From NCBI RefSeq assembly GCF_022790535.1, contig NZ_LOHG01000001.1, positions 351,402-415,401 of the forward strand: 64,000 nt of DNA, read 5' to 3'. Position numbers and translations under genes: made by a program. Numbering within the stretch: the first letter of the stretch is position 1; each line of letters begins with the position of its first letter. The DNA is from Pseudomonas maioricensis. Its GTDB lineage: Bacteria > Pseudomonadota > Gammaproteobacteria > Pseudomonadales > Pseudomonadaceae. This document shows positions 55,296-63,696 of this stretch, piece after piece. The notes under the pieces were generated by a model. The model was not told the DNA's origin, ran no database searches, and saw only the letters and a list, made by a program, of their open reading frames with translations.

Positions 55296-56594
55296 ATGGA
55301 CGTCACCGCAACCTTGAGCTTGGGCGATCCGCTGGAACCGGCACGTAAGGCCACTGCCGAAATGCTGCAGAACCGCGAGCGCACTTATTCGCTGCCGCAG
55401 CCTTTCTACAGTGATGAGCGGTTGTTTGAAATCGACATGCAGGAGATCTTCCACAAAGAGTGGTTGATCGCAGGCATGACCGCCGAAATTCCGGCCAAGG
55501 GTAATTACCTGACGCTGCAGATCGGCAAGAACCCAGTAGTGGTGGTGCGCGGTCCGGATGGCGCGATCAATGCCTTCTTCAACGTTTGCCGCCATCGTGG
55601 ATCGCGTCTGTGCACCAAGGAAAAAGGCAAGGTCGCCAAACTGGTGTGCCCTTACCACCAGTGGACCTACGAGCTTGATGGTCGTCTGTTGTATGCGGGC
55701 AGCGAAATGGGCGATGACTTCGACATGAAGAACTTCAGCCTCAAGCCTATCAATGTGAAAACCGCGGGCGGTTATATCTTCATCAGCCTCGCGGAAAATC
55801 CGCCGGCCATCGACGAGTTCCTGCAGACCCTCAAGCACTACATGGAACCGTACGACATGGAGAACACCAAGGTGGCGGTGCAAACCACCTTGATGGAAAA
55901 GGCCAACTGGAAACTTGTGCTGGAAAATAACCGCGAGTGCTACCACTGCAGCGGCTCACATCCAGAACTTCTCAATACGTTGCTGGAATGGGATGACGTC
56001 ACCGACCCGCGTGCCACCCAGTCTTTCAAGGATCACGTCGCCGAATCGGCTGCGGCTTGGGAGGCTGAAAAGATCCCGTTCGCTCACGCCGCTTTTGGCT
56101 TACGCAACCGTATCGTGCGCATGCCGCTGCTCAAAGGCACCGTATCCATGACCATGGACGGCAAACAGGGCTGCAAGAAACTCATGGGCCGGATCACAAA
56201 TCCGGACCTGGGCTCAATGCGCATCCTGCACTTGCCGCACTCCTGGAACCACTGCATGGGCGATCACATCATCGTATTCACGGTGTGGCCGATCAGTGCT
56301 CAGGAAACCATGGTTACCACCAAATGGCTGGTACACAAGGATGCCGTTGAAGGTGTGGACTACGACGTGGCTCGCTTGCGCGAAGTCTGGGACGCGACCA
56401 ACGATCAGGACCGCCGTCTGGCTGAAGAAAACCAGCGCGGGATCAACTCCGACGCCTACCAGCCAGGTCCTTACTCCAAGACCTATGAGTTCGGTGTGGT
56501 CAACTTCATCGACTGGTACAGCGCCCGCATGCTGGAAAACATGGGCGCCGAGCCTGCGCCATATTTGAAAGGCGTGGCGGTTAATCACGAGTGA
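55296..56594 (+). CDS. gbcA: Glycine betaine monooxygenase oxygenase subunit GbcA
   Basis: Rieske non-haem iron oxygenase that demethylates glycine betaine to dimethylglycine and formaldehyde, 432 residues. The Rieske cluster ligands are in CRHRGSRLCTKEKGKVAKLVCPYHQW near residues 97-122 (C-X-H ... C-X2-H). The mononuclear iron motif is ENNRECYHCSGSHPELL near 210-226. AGGAC lies upstream of the ATG. It is divergent from gbcB across a 318-bp control region. Confidence 0.94.
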   Translation: MDVTATLSLGDPLEPARKATAEMLQNRERTYSLPQPFYSDERLFEIDMQEIFHKEWLIAGMTAEIPAKGNYLTLQIGKNPVVVVRGPDGAINAFFNVCRHRGSRLCTKEKGKVAKLVCPYHQWTYELDGRLLYAGSEMGDDFDMKNFSLKPINVKTAGGYIFISLAENPPAIDEFLQTLKHYMEPYDMENTKVAVQTTLMEKANWKLVLENNRECYHCSGSHPELLNTLLEWDDVTDPRATQSFKDHVAESAAAWEAEKIPFAHAAFGLRNRIVRMPLLKGTVSMTMDGKQGCKKLMGRITNPDLGSMRILHLPHSWNHCMGDHIIVFTVWPISAQETMVTTKWLVHKDAVEGVDYDVARLREVWDATNDQDRRLAEENQRGINSDAYQPGPYSKTYEFGVVNFIDWYSARMLENMGAEPAPYLKGVAVNHE

Positions 56595-56649
56595 TCCATT
56601 AGAACCCTGTAGTAGCGGCGCCGGTGTCTCTGCGAAGCAAACGAGAATC

Positions 56650-56738
56650 TGTAGTAGCGCGCTTGCCCGCGATTTGGTCTGCCGGTCGATGAATATATCG
56701 CCTGTGCTGACGCAATCGCGGGCAAGCGCGCTCCTACA
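56650..56738. repeat. REP pair (GTAGTAGCGCGCTTGCCCGC type)
   Basis: Arms TGTAGTAGCGCGCTTGCCCG and CGGGCAAGCGCGCTCCTACA. A further half-tip CTGTAGTAGCGG lies at 56608-56619. Confidence 0.85.
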
Positions 56739-56748
56739 GGGTTGTAAG

Positions 56749-57400
56749 TGATCAAAATTTGATCAGATCCCGGCGAGCCTAACCAGGCCGCGCATTCCCA
56801 GCTTCCGCAAACATCTTATCCACAAGGCCACCCACAGCAATTGTGGGGAAGTCGATTGCTCACCCTGTAAAAAACCAATAAAAACCGTGACTTATTCAGA
56901 ATGGCAGTTTGTTGTGGATATTGATCAATAATTGATCACTTCATTGTGGGCCACGTAATATAAGGCCTGTAGCCGAACACAAACACCTTATCCACAGATG
57001 CGCCAACAGACTTTGGGGGCAACTCTGGAGATATTGCCTATGGTCTGTGGAAAACTCCTGAAGGCCGCGTCTTTCAAGGTTGACAGAAGGGGATTCCAGC
57101 TTTTTTGCAGTAATTGAGCGTTTTTTGATCGTTTGCTTGAAGGCCTCTATATACATGGCCTGTAGAGGTAAGCAAACAACTTGTCCACAGAAGCGCCAAC
57201 AGACTTTGTGGGTAATTGTGGATGAGCGAGTTGCTCGGTGGATGCTTTATCCACAGTGAAAAACCAATAAAAACCGTGGGTTATGCTGGATGTTTTTTGA
57301 TCGGTTGGTTGGAGGCCCCGGTTTGTATGGGGCTCAGGGTTAAGCGAACATGTTATCCACAGAGCCGCTAACAGCCTATGTGCACAAGTTTTATAGTTGG
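56749..57400. repeat. Tandem degenerate repeat array carrying DnaA boxes
   Basis: Four units of about 172, 194 and 171 bp spacing share a TTGATC-rich start, a GGCC segment, CAAACA, a DnaA box and GCGCCAACAGACTTTGTGGG or close variants. Perfect TTATCCACA boxes are at 56816, 56988, 57247 and 57353; TTGTCCACA is at 57181. Reverse one-mismatch boxes are at 56913, 57046 and 57217. A 20-bp AAAAACCAATAAAAACCGTG occurs at 56870 and 57259. No gene is present here. Confidence 0.8.
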
Positions 57401-57414
57401 CACCACGCGACACC

Positions 57415-57436
57415 CTGTTGGAGCGAGGCTTGCCCC
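57415..57436. repeat. Single REP half
   Basis: TGTTGGAGCGAGGCTTGCCC, without a matching inverted arm nearby. Confidence 0.5.
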
Positions 57437-57540
57437 CAAAGAACGATGACACGGTAGACCTGATAAACCGGGGCGCCGGCATTCGCGGGCGGCTCTGATC
57501 AAGGCGGACGGGGCTTGACGCTCACAGGTTTGAATATCCC

Positions 57541-57631
57541 CGGTAGGAGCGAACTTGTTCGCGAGGAGATGGTGCAGGCTATAGATATTCATCGTCTGTA
57601 AAGATGCTCGCGAACAAGTTCGCTCCTACCG
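57541..57631. repeat. REP pair (GGTAGGAGCGAACTTGTTCG type)
   Basis: Arms CGGTAGGAGCGAACTTGTTC and GAACAAGTTCGCTCCTACCG are perfect over 25 bp. It lies just downstream of the exonuclease gene stop. Confidence 0.9.
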
Positions 57632-57646
57632 TTCTGCTCAGTGCCT

Positions 57647-58378
57647 TTAAAACGAATGACTCTGCTGCCGCCGACGCCATTGGCTCAGGCTCTGGTCGAG
57701 GCGGGCGGGGCTGTCGATCTGCTGGCGGCGGGCGTGGCTGAACAGGATGAGCGCCAGCTCTGCCGTTACCAATGCATCGGCGCTGGCGTGGTGGCGCTCT
57801 TCTGCATGCAGCCCGAAGAATTGCGTCCAGTCATCAAGCCCGGCCTTGCGGAAGCCAGCCTGTGGAAAAAGCATCGGTGCTATGTCCGCCACATCAAGGA
57901 AGTGATGTTCCAGTCGGTAGTCCAGGTTCTCTTTCAGGGCCCGGCTAAGCATGTGCTGATCAAAAGGCGCATGAAACGCCAGTAGAGGGCTTTCACCCAC
58001 GAACTCCATGAAATCCAGCAGGGCCTGTACAGGCTCGCTACCTGCCGCAATGGCGCTGGGTGCCAGGCCGTGAATCAATACGGCGGGGCTGACTTTATGG
58101 TTGGGACACAGCAACGTTCGCTCGAACTGCTGGCTCAGGTCGATGGCGCCGTCTTCGATGACGACGGCACCAATGGATAGCACCTGATCACGGTTCAGGT
58201 TCAGGCCGCTGGTTTCCAGATCGACCACGACCCAGCGTTGCTGCCGCAGCGGGTGTTCGCTAAGGGGCGCTGCCGAAGCGAGGTTGGCCAGGCGTTGTTG
58301 ATCGCGTTTTTCCAGTGTTGCTCTGGGAGGACGAGGTCGTAGCCACTGAAACAGGTTCATGCCGGATAACAGACTCAT
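57647..58378 (-). CDS. DnaQ-like 3'-5' exonuclease
   Basis: DEDDh-type exonuclease, 243 residues. VVVDLETSGLNLNRDQVLSIGAVVIEDG near residues 50-77 holds the first Asp-Glu pair (Exo I). LLAFHAPFDQHMLSRAL near 130-146 is Exo II. HHASADALVTAELALILF near 202-219 is the H-X4-D Exo III motif. It is not the replicative epsilon subunit, since no polymerase-clamp C-terminus is seen; related genes are paired with cNMP/CBS/DUF294 proteins in many gammaproteobacteria. It overlaps that gene by 4 bp (ATGA). Confidence 0.9.
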   Translation of the reverse strand: MSLLSGMNLFQWLRPRPPRATLEKRDQQRLANLASAAPLSEHPLRQQRWVVVDLETSGLNLNRDQVLSIGAVVIEDGAIDLSQQFERTLLCPNHKVSPAVLIHGLAPSAIAAGSEPVQALLDFMEFVGESPLLAFHAPFDQHMLSRALKENLDYRLEHHFLDVADIAPMLFPQAGFRKAGLDDWTQFFGLHAEERHHASADALVTAELALILFSHARRQQIDSPARLDQSLSQWRRRQQSHSF

Positions 58379-60309
58379 AATTGGTAACGCAGCGTCAGAC
58401 TGGTTTGCAGGCGTTGTGCCTGGCGCAGTGATTCACGCAGAATCCGCCGATCCAGATGGTTGAGGGTGTCTGGGTCGATACGGTTGGACCAAGGCAGGTT
58501 TTGTCTGCTTTGCAGTTGATGCTGCTGCATGCGGGTTTGTTGAATGAAGTGATAGGCCTCTTCATAGGCTGCACCGTCCTGCGGGTCGATGACTTCGTTC
58601 TCGACCAGTTTGCGCAACCGTTCGAGCGTGTTGTTCACGCCAATGCCATTGGCCAGCGCCAGCACGCGCGCACCATCGACGAAGGGTGTCAGGCCCTGAG
58701 TCTTGAGGTCCAGGGTGTCCTTGTCGCTGCCTTTGCGGGCTAATACGAAGTCCTTGAAGCGTCCCACCGGCGGGCGCTGCCTTAACGCATTCTCCGCCAG
58801 CATGCGTTGGAACAGACGGTTGTCGGCGACCTGGTCGAGGATCTGTTGGCGCAATTGCTCGCCGCCGCTTTCTTCGCCCCACACCACGCGCAGGTCAAAA
58901 TAGATGCTGGAGTTGAGCAGGTTCTCGGGAGTTGCGTCGCGAATGAACGCGGCAAAGCGCCGGGACCATTCAGCTCTGGACAGGCACAGCTGCGGGTTGC
59001 TGGCCATGATGTTGCCTTTGCACAACGTGAAGCCGCATTGCGCCAGGTTCTGGTTGATGCGCTCGGCAATCGGCAGCAACACACTGCGAATATGCTCCGC
59101 TTCAGCGGCGTCTTTGGCATCGAACAGGATGCCGTTGTCCTGATCGGTATGCAACGTCTGCTCGCGACGGCCCTCGCTGCCGAAACACAGCCAACTGAAG
59201 GGTATGCCAGGGTCGCCACGCTCTTGCAGCGTCAGCTCGATCACACGGCATACGGTGTGGTCGTTGAGCAGGGTGATGATCTGAGTGATCTGGGTCGACG
59301 AAGCGCCATGGGCCAGCATGCGGTCGACCAGTTGCACGATATCGCCGCGCAAATTGCACAGGCTGTCGATGCGTGGCGCTGTGCGAATGGTGCGCGCCAG
59401 ATGAACCAGGTCGACCCGTTGCAGAGAGAACAGATCGCGTTCGGAGACCACGCCGCACAAGCGTCCGTCCCGGACCAGGCAGACATGCGCAATGTGCCGA
59501 CCGGTCATGGCGATGGCTGCATCAAAAGCGCTGGCGTCAGGGCTGAGATGGAAGGGCGCCTGGATCATGCGGCTCTGGATCGGCTGGCTGAAATCCACGC
59601 TGATATCGGCGACGGCCTCGCGTAGGTCACGCAAGGTGAAGATGCCCAGTGGTGCCTGATTCTGATCGATGATCACGATGCTGCCGACTTGCTGCTCGTG
59701 CATCATCTTCACCGCCTCGCGCATCGGCGTATCCGGCGTGCACATCACCGGATGGCGCATGGCCAATTCGCCAAGCCGGGTGTTCAGTGAGTATTGAGTG
59801 CCAAGAGTCTCTACCGCGCGTTGCTGGACTTGCTGATTGACCTGATCAAGCAGGCTGCTGACACCCCGCAGGGCAAAGTCACGGAAGGTTGTGGACAAGG
59901 CAAACAGCTTGATGAACGCCTGCTTGTTCAGTTGCAGGCAGAACGTATCTTCGGCCGCCAGATGCTCGGTGCGCGTCGCCCGTTCACCCAGTAGAGCGGC
60001 CAGCGGGAAGCATTCGCCGGTGGTGATTTCAAAGGTGGTTTCCGTTCCGCCTTTTGCTGTGTGCGGGCGTTCGCCGACCACTCGTCCTTGTTTGACGATG
60101 TAGAAATGCTCTACTGGCCCATCGCCAGGCTTGATGATGCTGTCATCGGCGGCGTAAAAACGCAGTTGGCATTGTTCGACCAGATACGCGAGATGTGCGT
60201 TTTCCATGTGGTCGAATGGCGGGAATTTCTGCAGGAACTGCATGGTGCCGTGAATGTTCTGCAACACCGCTGTTTTCCCGGCCTGGGTGAATGCATCGGC
60301 TCTACTCAT
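58375..60309 (-). CDS. cNMP-binding, CBS-pair and DUF294 nucleotidyltransferase-like protein
   Basis: Multi-domain cytoplasmic protein of 644 residues. A cyclic-nucleotide-binding-like domain (residues about 25-140, YIVKQGRVVGERPH) precedes two CBS repeats (about 180-300; PMREAVKMMHEQQVGSIVIID and DAAIAMTGRHIAHVCLV). A DUF294 domain has the nucleotidyltransferase-like GSEGRREQTLHTDQDNGI near 370-387, followed by a DUF294_C region. It resembles GlnD-like signal proteins; its substrate is unknown. I chose the ATG at 60309 (MSRADAFTQAGK). It is co-transcribed with the exonuclease gene. Confidence 0.87.
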   Translation of the reverse strand: MSRADAFTQAGKTAVLQNIHGTMQFLQKFPPFDHMENAHLAYLVEQCQLRFYAADDSIIKPGDGPVEHFYIVKQGRVVGERPHTAKGGTETTFEITTGECFPLAALLGERATRTEHLAAEDTFCLQLNKQAFIKLFALSTTFRDFALRGVSSLLDQVNQQVQQRAVETLGTQYSLNTRLGELAMRHPVMCTPDTPMREAVKMMHEQQVGSIVIIDQNQAPLGIFTLRDLREAVADISVDFSQPIQSRMIQAPFHLSPDASAFDAAIAMTGRHIAHVCLVRDGRLCGVVSERDLFSLQRVDLVHLARTIRTAPRIDSLCNLRGDIVQLVDRMLAHGASSTQITQIITLLNDHTVCRVIELTLQERGDPGIPFSWLCFGSEGRREQTLHTDQDNGILFDAKDAAEAEHIRSVLLPIAERINQNLAQCGFTLCKGNIMASNPQLCLSRAEWSRRFAAFIRDATPENLLNSSIYFDLRVVWGEESGGEQLRQQILDQVADNRLFQRMLAENALRQRPPVGRFKDFVLARKGSDKDTLDLKTQGLTPFVDGARVLALANGIGVNNTLERLRKLVENEVIDPQDGAAYEEAYHFIQQTRMQQHQLQSRQNLPWSNRIDPDTLNHLDRRILRESLRQAQRLQTSLTLRYQL

Positions 60310-60429
60310 GACCTGCACCGCTTTGTTTTTATTGACAGCTATGGTCGACCGCTTGAGGGGTAGTGCCCATTGGACGTAAGTCTTACGGCAATAAAAAGAT
60401 TTCTGACTATTCCCGTCATGGTGTAAAAA

Positions 60430-60530
60430 GCACCTGTACATAGTTGTACGATGCCTTGGATGGCGTCTGGGTCAATGCAAGGACGCCTGCAAAAGCACAG
60501 AGATATCTCCGGGTAAAGCCCGGTGTTTTT
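60430..60530 (+). ncRNA. Candidate small RNA or leader with terminator hairpins
   Basis: Two hairpins follow each other on the plus strand: GGCGTC/GACGCC (60462-60487) and CCGGG-TAAAG-CCCGG followed by TGTTTTT (60509-60530). No plus-strand gene precedes them. They could end a small RNA or act as an attenuator before the response-regulator gene. No promoter was assigned. Confidence 0.3.
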
Positions 60531-60559
60531 GTCAGTCAGTGCAAGGGAATGGGGCGGTT

Positions 60560-61006
60560 ATGCTGGATTACGATATTTTGAGCGATGAAGAGCGCGAGGC
60601 TCTGAATGAAGTGATGCTCGCGCCGCCGTCCAGTTCGGAGCAACGGGTGCTGATCGTGGACGACGATCGGGATGCACGCGAGTTGCTGGCCGAGATTCTC
60701 AGCCTCAATGACATCAGTTGCCTGACGGCCGCTGGCGGTAACAGCGCCATGGAATTGATACGCACCCGGGACAGTATCGCCCTGTTGATAACCGACTTGC
60801 GCATGGCGCCCTGCAACGGTCTGGATCTGATTCGTCAGGTCCGCGATTCCGAGCGTGCTTCGCTGCCGATCATCATTGTTTCGGGTGACGCCAATGTGCG
60901 CGACGCCATCGACGCCATGCACCTGAGCGTGCTCGACTTCCTGCTCAAGCCCATTAACACCAAGCATCTGGTGAAACTGGTCAAGAAGGAGTTGGGGGTG
61001 GAGTGA
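60560..61006 (+). CDS. Single-domain response regulator
   Basis: The 148-residue product has an N-terminal extension of about 30 residues and then a receiver domain: VLIVDDDRDARELLAEILS (acidic pair), LLITDLRMAPCNGLDLI with the phospho-acceptor Asp near residue 80, IIIVSGDANVRDAI and the conserved Lys in DFLLKPINTKHL. It has no output domain, so it probably acts by protein contact. I chose the ATG at 60560, with GGGG upstream. The cognate histidine kinase is not in the window. Confidence 0.88.
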   Translation: MLDYDILSDEEREALNEVMLAPPSSSEQRVLIVDDDRDARELLAEILSLNDISCLTAAGGNSAMELIRTRDSIALLITDLRMAPCNGLDLIRQVRDSERASLPIIIVSGDANVRDAIDAMHLSVLDFLLKPINTKHLVKLVKKELGVE

Positions 61007-61023
61007 GGGGTGCCAAGCCTCTC

Positions 61024-61095
61024 TGTAGGAGCTGCCGAAGGCTGCGATGCGTTTATCCTGACGCACCGCCATCGCAGCCTTCGGCAGCTCCTACA
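61024..61095. repeat. Palindromic repeat, GTAGGAGCTGCCGAAGGCTG family
   Basis: Third copy of the family seen at 35930 and 47107, between the convergent response-regulator gene and glcB. Confidence 0.9.
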
Positions 61096-61147
61096 AGTCA
61101 CTTGTTTGCCAGGCGACAGCGCAGTGTCAGGAATACCGAATCAATCT

Positions 61148-61170
61148 GGCCGCGAAAAAAATCCCGCGGC
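61148..61170 (-). terminator. Possible terminator of glcB
   Basis: On the minus strand GGCCGCG, a loop containing a T-run (GGATTTTTTT) and CGCGGCC form a hairpin about 15 bp past the glcB stop. The T-run lies in the loop, so termination efficiency is uncertain. Confidence 0.5.
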
Positions 61171-61181
61171 CAATCTGTTAT

Positions 61182-63359
61182 CTACAACCCGTTCTTCGCC
61201 TTGAACTCACGACGCCGACGGTGCAAGACCGGCTCGGTATAACCGTTAGGTTGTTTAGTCCCTTCGATTACCAGTTCAACCGCCGCCTGGAACGCGATGT
61301 TGCTGTCGAAATCCGGCGTCAGCGGACGGTACACCGAATCCCCTGCATTCTGCCGGTCAACGACTGGTGCCATGCGCTTGAGACTGTCCATTACCTGCGT
61401 CTCGTTGACCACGCCGTGGCGCAGCCAGTTGGCGATGTGCTGGCTGGAGATACGCAGCGTGGCGCGGTCTTCCATCAGGCCAATATCGTTGATGTCCGGC
61501 ACTTTCGAGCAGCCAACACCCTGATCAATCCAGCGCACCACGTAGCCGAGGATGCCCTGAGAATTATTGTCCAGTTCGTTCTGGATTTCTTCTGCAGTCC
61601 AGTCGGTGTTGGGCGCCAGCGGGATGGTCAGAATGTCATCCACCGAAGCGCGAGTGCGCTGGGCCAACTCAGCCTGTCGGGCGAACACGTCAACCTTGTG
61701 ATAGTGCAGTGCGTGCAACGCAGCTGCCGTCGGCGACGGCACCCAGGCGGTGTTCGCGCCCGCCAGCGGGTGAGCGATTTTCTGTTCGAGCATCGCCGCC
61801 ATCAGATCCGGCATGGCCCACATGCCCTTACCGATTTGCGCACGACCTTGCAGGCCGCAGCTCAGGCCGATATCGACGTTCCAGTTCTCGTAGGCACTGA
61901 TCCACTTCTCGGCTTTCATCTGCGCTTTGCGCACGACCGGGCCGGCTTCCATGGAGGTGTGGATTTCATCGCCAGTGCGATCCAGGAAGCCCGTGTTGAT
62001 GAACACCACGCGCTCGCTGGCGGCTTTGATGCACGCCTTGAGGTTGACCGTGGTCCGGCGTTCCTCGTCCATGATCCCGACTTTGAGCGTGTTGCGTGGC
62101 AGACGCAGAACGTCTTCGACGCGACCAAACAGTTCGTTGGTGAACGCCGCTTCTTCCGGGCCATGCATCTTAGGTTTGACGATGTACACCGAGCGCGTGC
62201 GGCTGTTGCTGCGCGTGGTATTGCCATTGAGGCTGTGGATCGCTGCGAGACTGGTCAGCAGACCGTCCAGGATACCTTCCGGGACTTCCTGGCCGTTCTT
62301 GTCGAGGATCGCGTCAATGGTCATCAAGTGACCGACGTTGCGGATGAACAGCAGCGAACGACCGTGCAGCTTCACATCGCCGCCATTGGGTGCGGTGTAG
62401 TGACGATCACCGTTCATGGTGCGGGTGAAGGTTTCACCGCCTTTGGAGACCTGTTCGGCGAGATCGCCTTTCATCAGGCCCAGCCAGTTGCGGTACACCA
62501 CGACCTTGTCGTCGGCGTCCACGGCGGCGATAGAGTCTTCGCAGTCCATGATGGTGGTCAGTGCAGCTTCCATAAGCACGTCTTTGACTCCGGCCTGATC
62601 GGTCTGGCCAATCGGGCTGGAGGCGTCGATCTGAATCTCGAAATGCAGGCCGTTGTGCTTGAGCAACACGGCAGTCGGAGCAGACGCGTCACCTTGATAA
62701 CCGATCAACTGCGCGTCGTCCTGCAGGCCGGTATTGCTACCGCCCTTGAGACTGATCACCAGTTTGCCGTCGATCAGTTTGTAACCGGTGGAATCAACGT
62801 GGGAGCCAGCGGCCAGTGGCGCGGCTTCGTCCAGAAAGGCGCGGGCGAACGCGATGACCTTGTCACCGCGAACCTTGTTGTAGCCTTTGCCTTTCTCAGC
62901 GCCATCGGCTTCGCTGATCGCGTCGGTGCCATACAGGGCGTCATACAGCGAGACCCAGCGGGCGTTCGAGGCGTTGAGGGCAAAGCGGGCATTCATCACC
63001 GGCACCACCAACTGTGGGCCAGCCATGCGAGCGATTTCTTCATCGACGTTTTGCGTCGTGATCTGGAAATCCGCCACTTCTGGCAGCAGATAACCGATCT
63101 GCTCAAGGAAAGCCTTGTAGGCCGAGGCGTCGTGGGCCTGTCCGGCATGGGACCGGTGCCAGGCGTCGATCTGCGCCTGCAAGTCATCACGTTTAGCGAG
63201 CAGTGCCTTGTTTTTAGGGGCCAGCTCATTGATCAACTGGTCTGCACCGATCCAGAAGCCAGCAGCATCAAGACCGGTCCCGGGAAGCGCTTCGTTATTC
63301 ACGAAGTCATACAGGACTTTGGCGACCTGCAGGCCACCGACTTGAACGTGTTCAGTCAT
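61182..63359 (-). CDS. glcB: Malate synthase G
   Basis: Condenses glyoxylate and acetyl-CoA to malate in the glyoxylate shunt, 725 residues, the length of the G isoform. Key regions are [25 protein letters not shown] near residues 256-280, [23 protein letters not shown] near 380-402 (active-site Arg of GlcB-type enzymes lies nearby), and [16 protein letters not shown] near 420-435. The ATG at 63359 gives [19 protein letters not shown], as in relatives. Transcribed leftwards, convergent with the response-regulator gene. Confidence 0.97.
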   Translation of the reverse strand: MTEHVQVGGLQVAKVLYDFVNNEALPGTGLDAAGFWIGADQLINELAPKNKALLAKRDDLQAQIDAWHRSHAGQAHDASAYKAFLEQIGYLLPEVADFQITTQNVDEEIARMAGPQLVVPVMNARFALNASNARWVSLYDALYGTDAISEADGAEKGKGYNKVRGDKVIAFARAFLDEAAPLAAGSHVDSTGYKLIDGKLVISLKGGSNTGLQDDAQLIGYQGDASAPTAVLLKHNGLHFEIQIDASSPIGQTDQAGVKDVLMEAALTTIMDCEDSIAAVDADDKVVVYRNWLGLMKGDLAEQVSKGGETFTRTMNGDRHYTAPNGGDVKLHGRSLLFIRNVGHLMTIDAILDKNGQEVPEGILDGLLTSLAAIHSLNGNTTRSNSRTRSVYIVKPKMHGPEEAAFTNELFGRVEDVLRLPRNTLKVGIMDEERRTTVNLKACIKAASERVVFINTGFLDRTGDEIHTSMEAGPVVRKAQMKAEKWISAYENWNVDIGLSCGLQGRAQIGKGMWAMPDLMAAMLEQKIAHPLAGANTAWVPSPTAAALHALHYHKVDVFARQAELAQRTRASVDDILTIPLAPNTDWTAEEIQNELDNNSQGILGYVVRWIDQGVGCSKVPDINDIGLMEDRATLRISSQHIANWLRHGVVNETQVMDSLKRMAPVVDRQNAGDSVYRPLTPDFDSNIAFQAAVELVIEGTKQPNGYTEPVLHRRRREFKAKNGL

Positions 63360-63422
63360 TGCACTTGCCTCACTCTGCTCAGCTTTTTACGCCCGGAGGG
63401 GGCGCTCTGTTGTTAGGGTCAA

Positions 63423-63458
63423 CATCATGTAGTGCGCGAGGCGGGATACTACATGATG
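63423..63458. promoter_or_regulatory. Inverted repeat upstream of glcB
   Basis: CATCATGTAGT (63423-63433) and ACTACATGATG (63448-63458) form perfect 11-bp arms around a 14-bp spacer, about 65-100 bp upstream of the glcB ATG. A candidate operator or leader hairpin. Confidence 0.5.
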
Positions 63459-63685
63459 GTATCGCCGGGTGGAAACGAGACTGAATATGTCACTTCGCGA
63501 CTGAAGTTTCATGGCCAGTCATCATCAGGATCAAGATGTTCTCAAGGATATTGCCGATTGTTCCAGATAAAAATGGAAATCGTACACAAAATGGCAGCAG
63601 TACCATGCCGGTGCGTGACAGGCAGCCTTGCCTATACTGGTTTCGTTGTCGCGGCCCATCGGGCTGGCGCGGATTCAAGACCATA
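63459..63685. other. Intergenic stretch between glcB and the ACT-domain gene
   Basis: Divergent promoter region for glcB and the downstream gene. No convincing ORF, REP or RNA was seen beyond the inverted repeat at its left edge. Confidence 0.5.
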
Positions 63686-63696
63686 AGGAGTCAGCA

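Noticed and set aside
56749..57400. Chromosomal origin oriC
   Set aside because: dnaA, dnaN, rpmH, gidA and parAB are absent and no AT-rich 13-mer cluster is evident. The DnaA-box array is therefore reported as an unexplained element, not as the origin.
61221..63416. Plus-strand frame of 731 codons opposite glcB
   Set aside because: Antisense shadow of malate synthase G, with no ribosome-binding site or domain.
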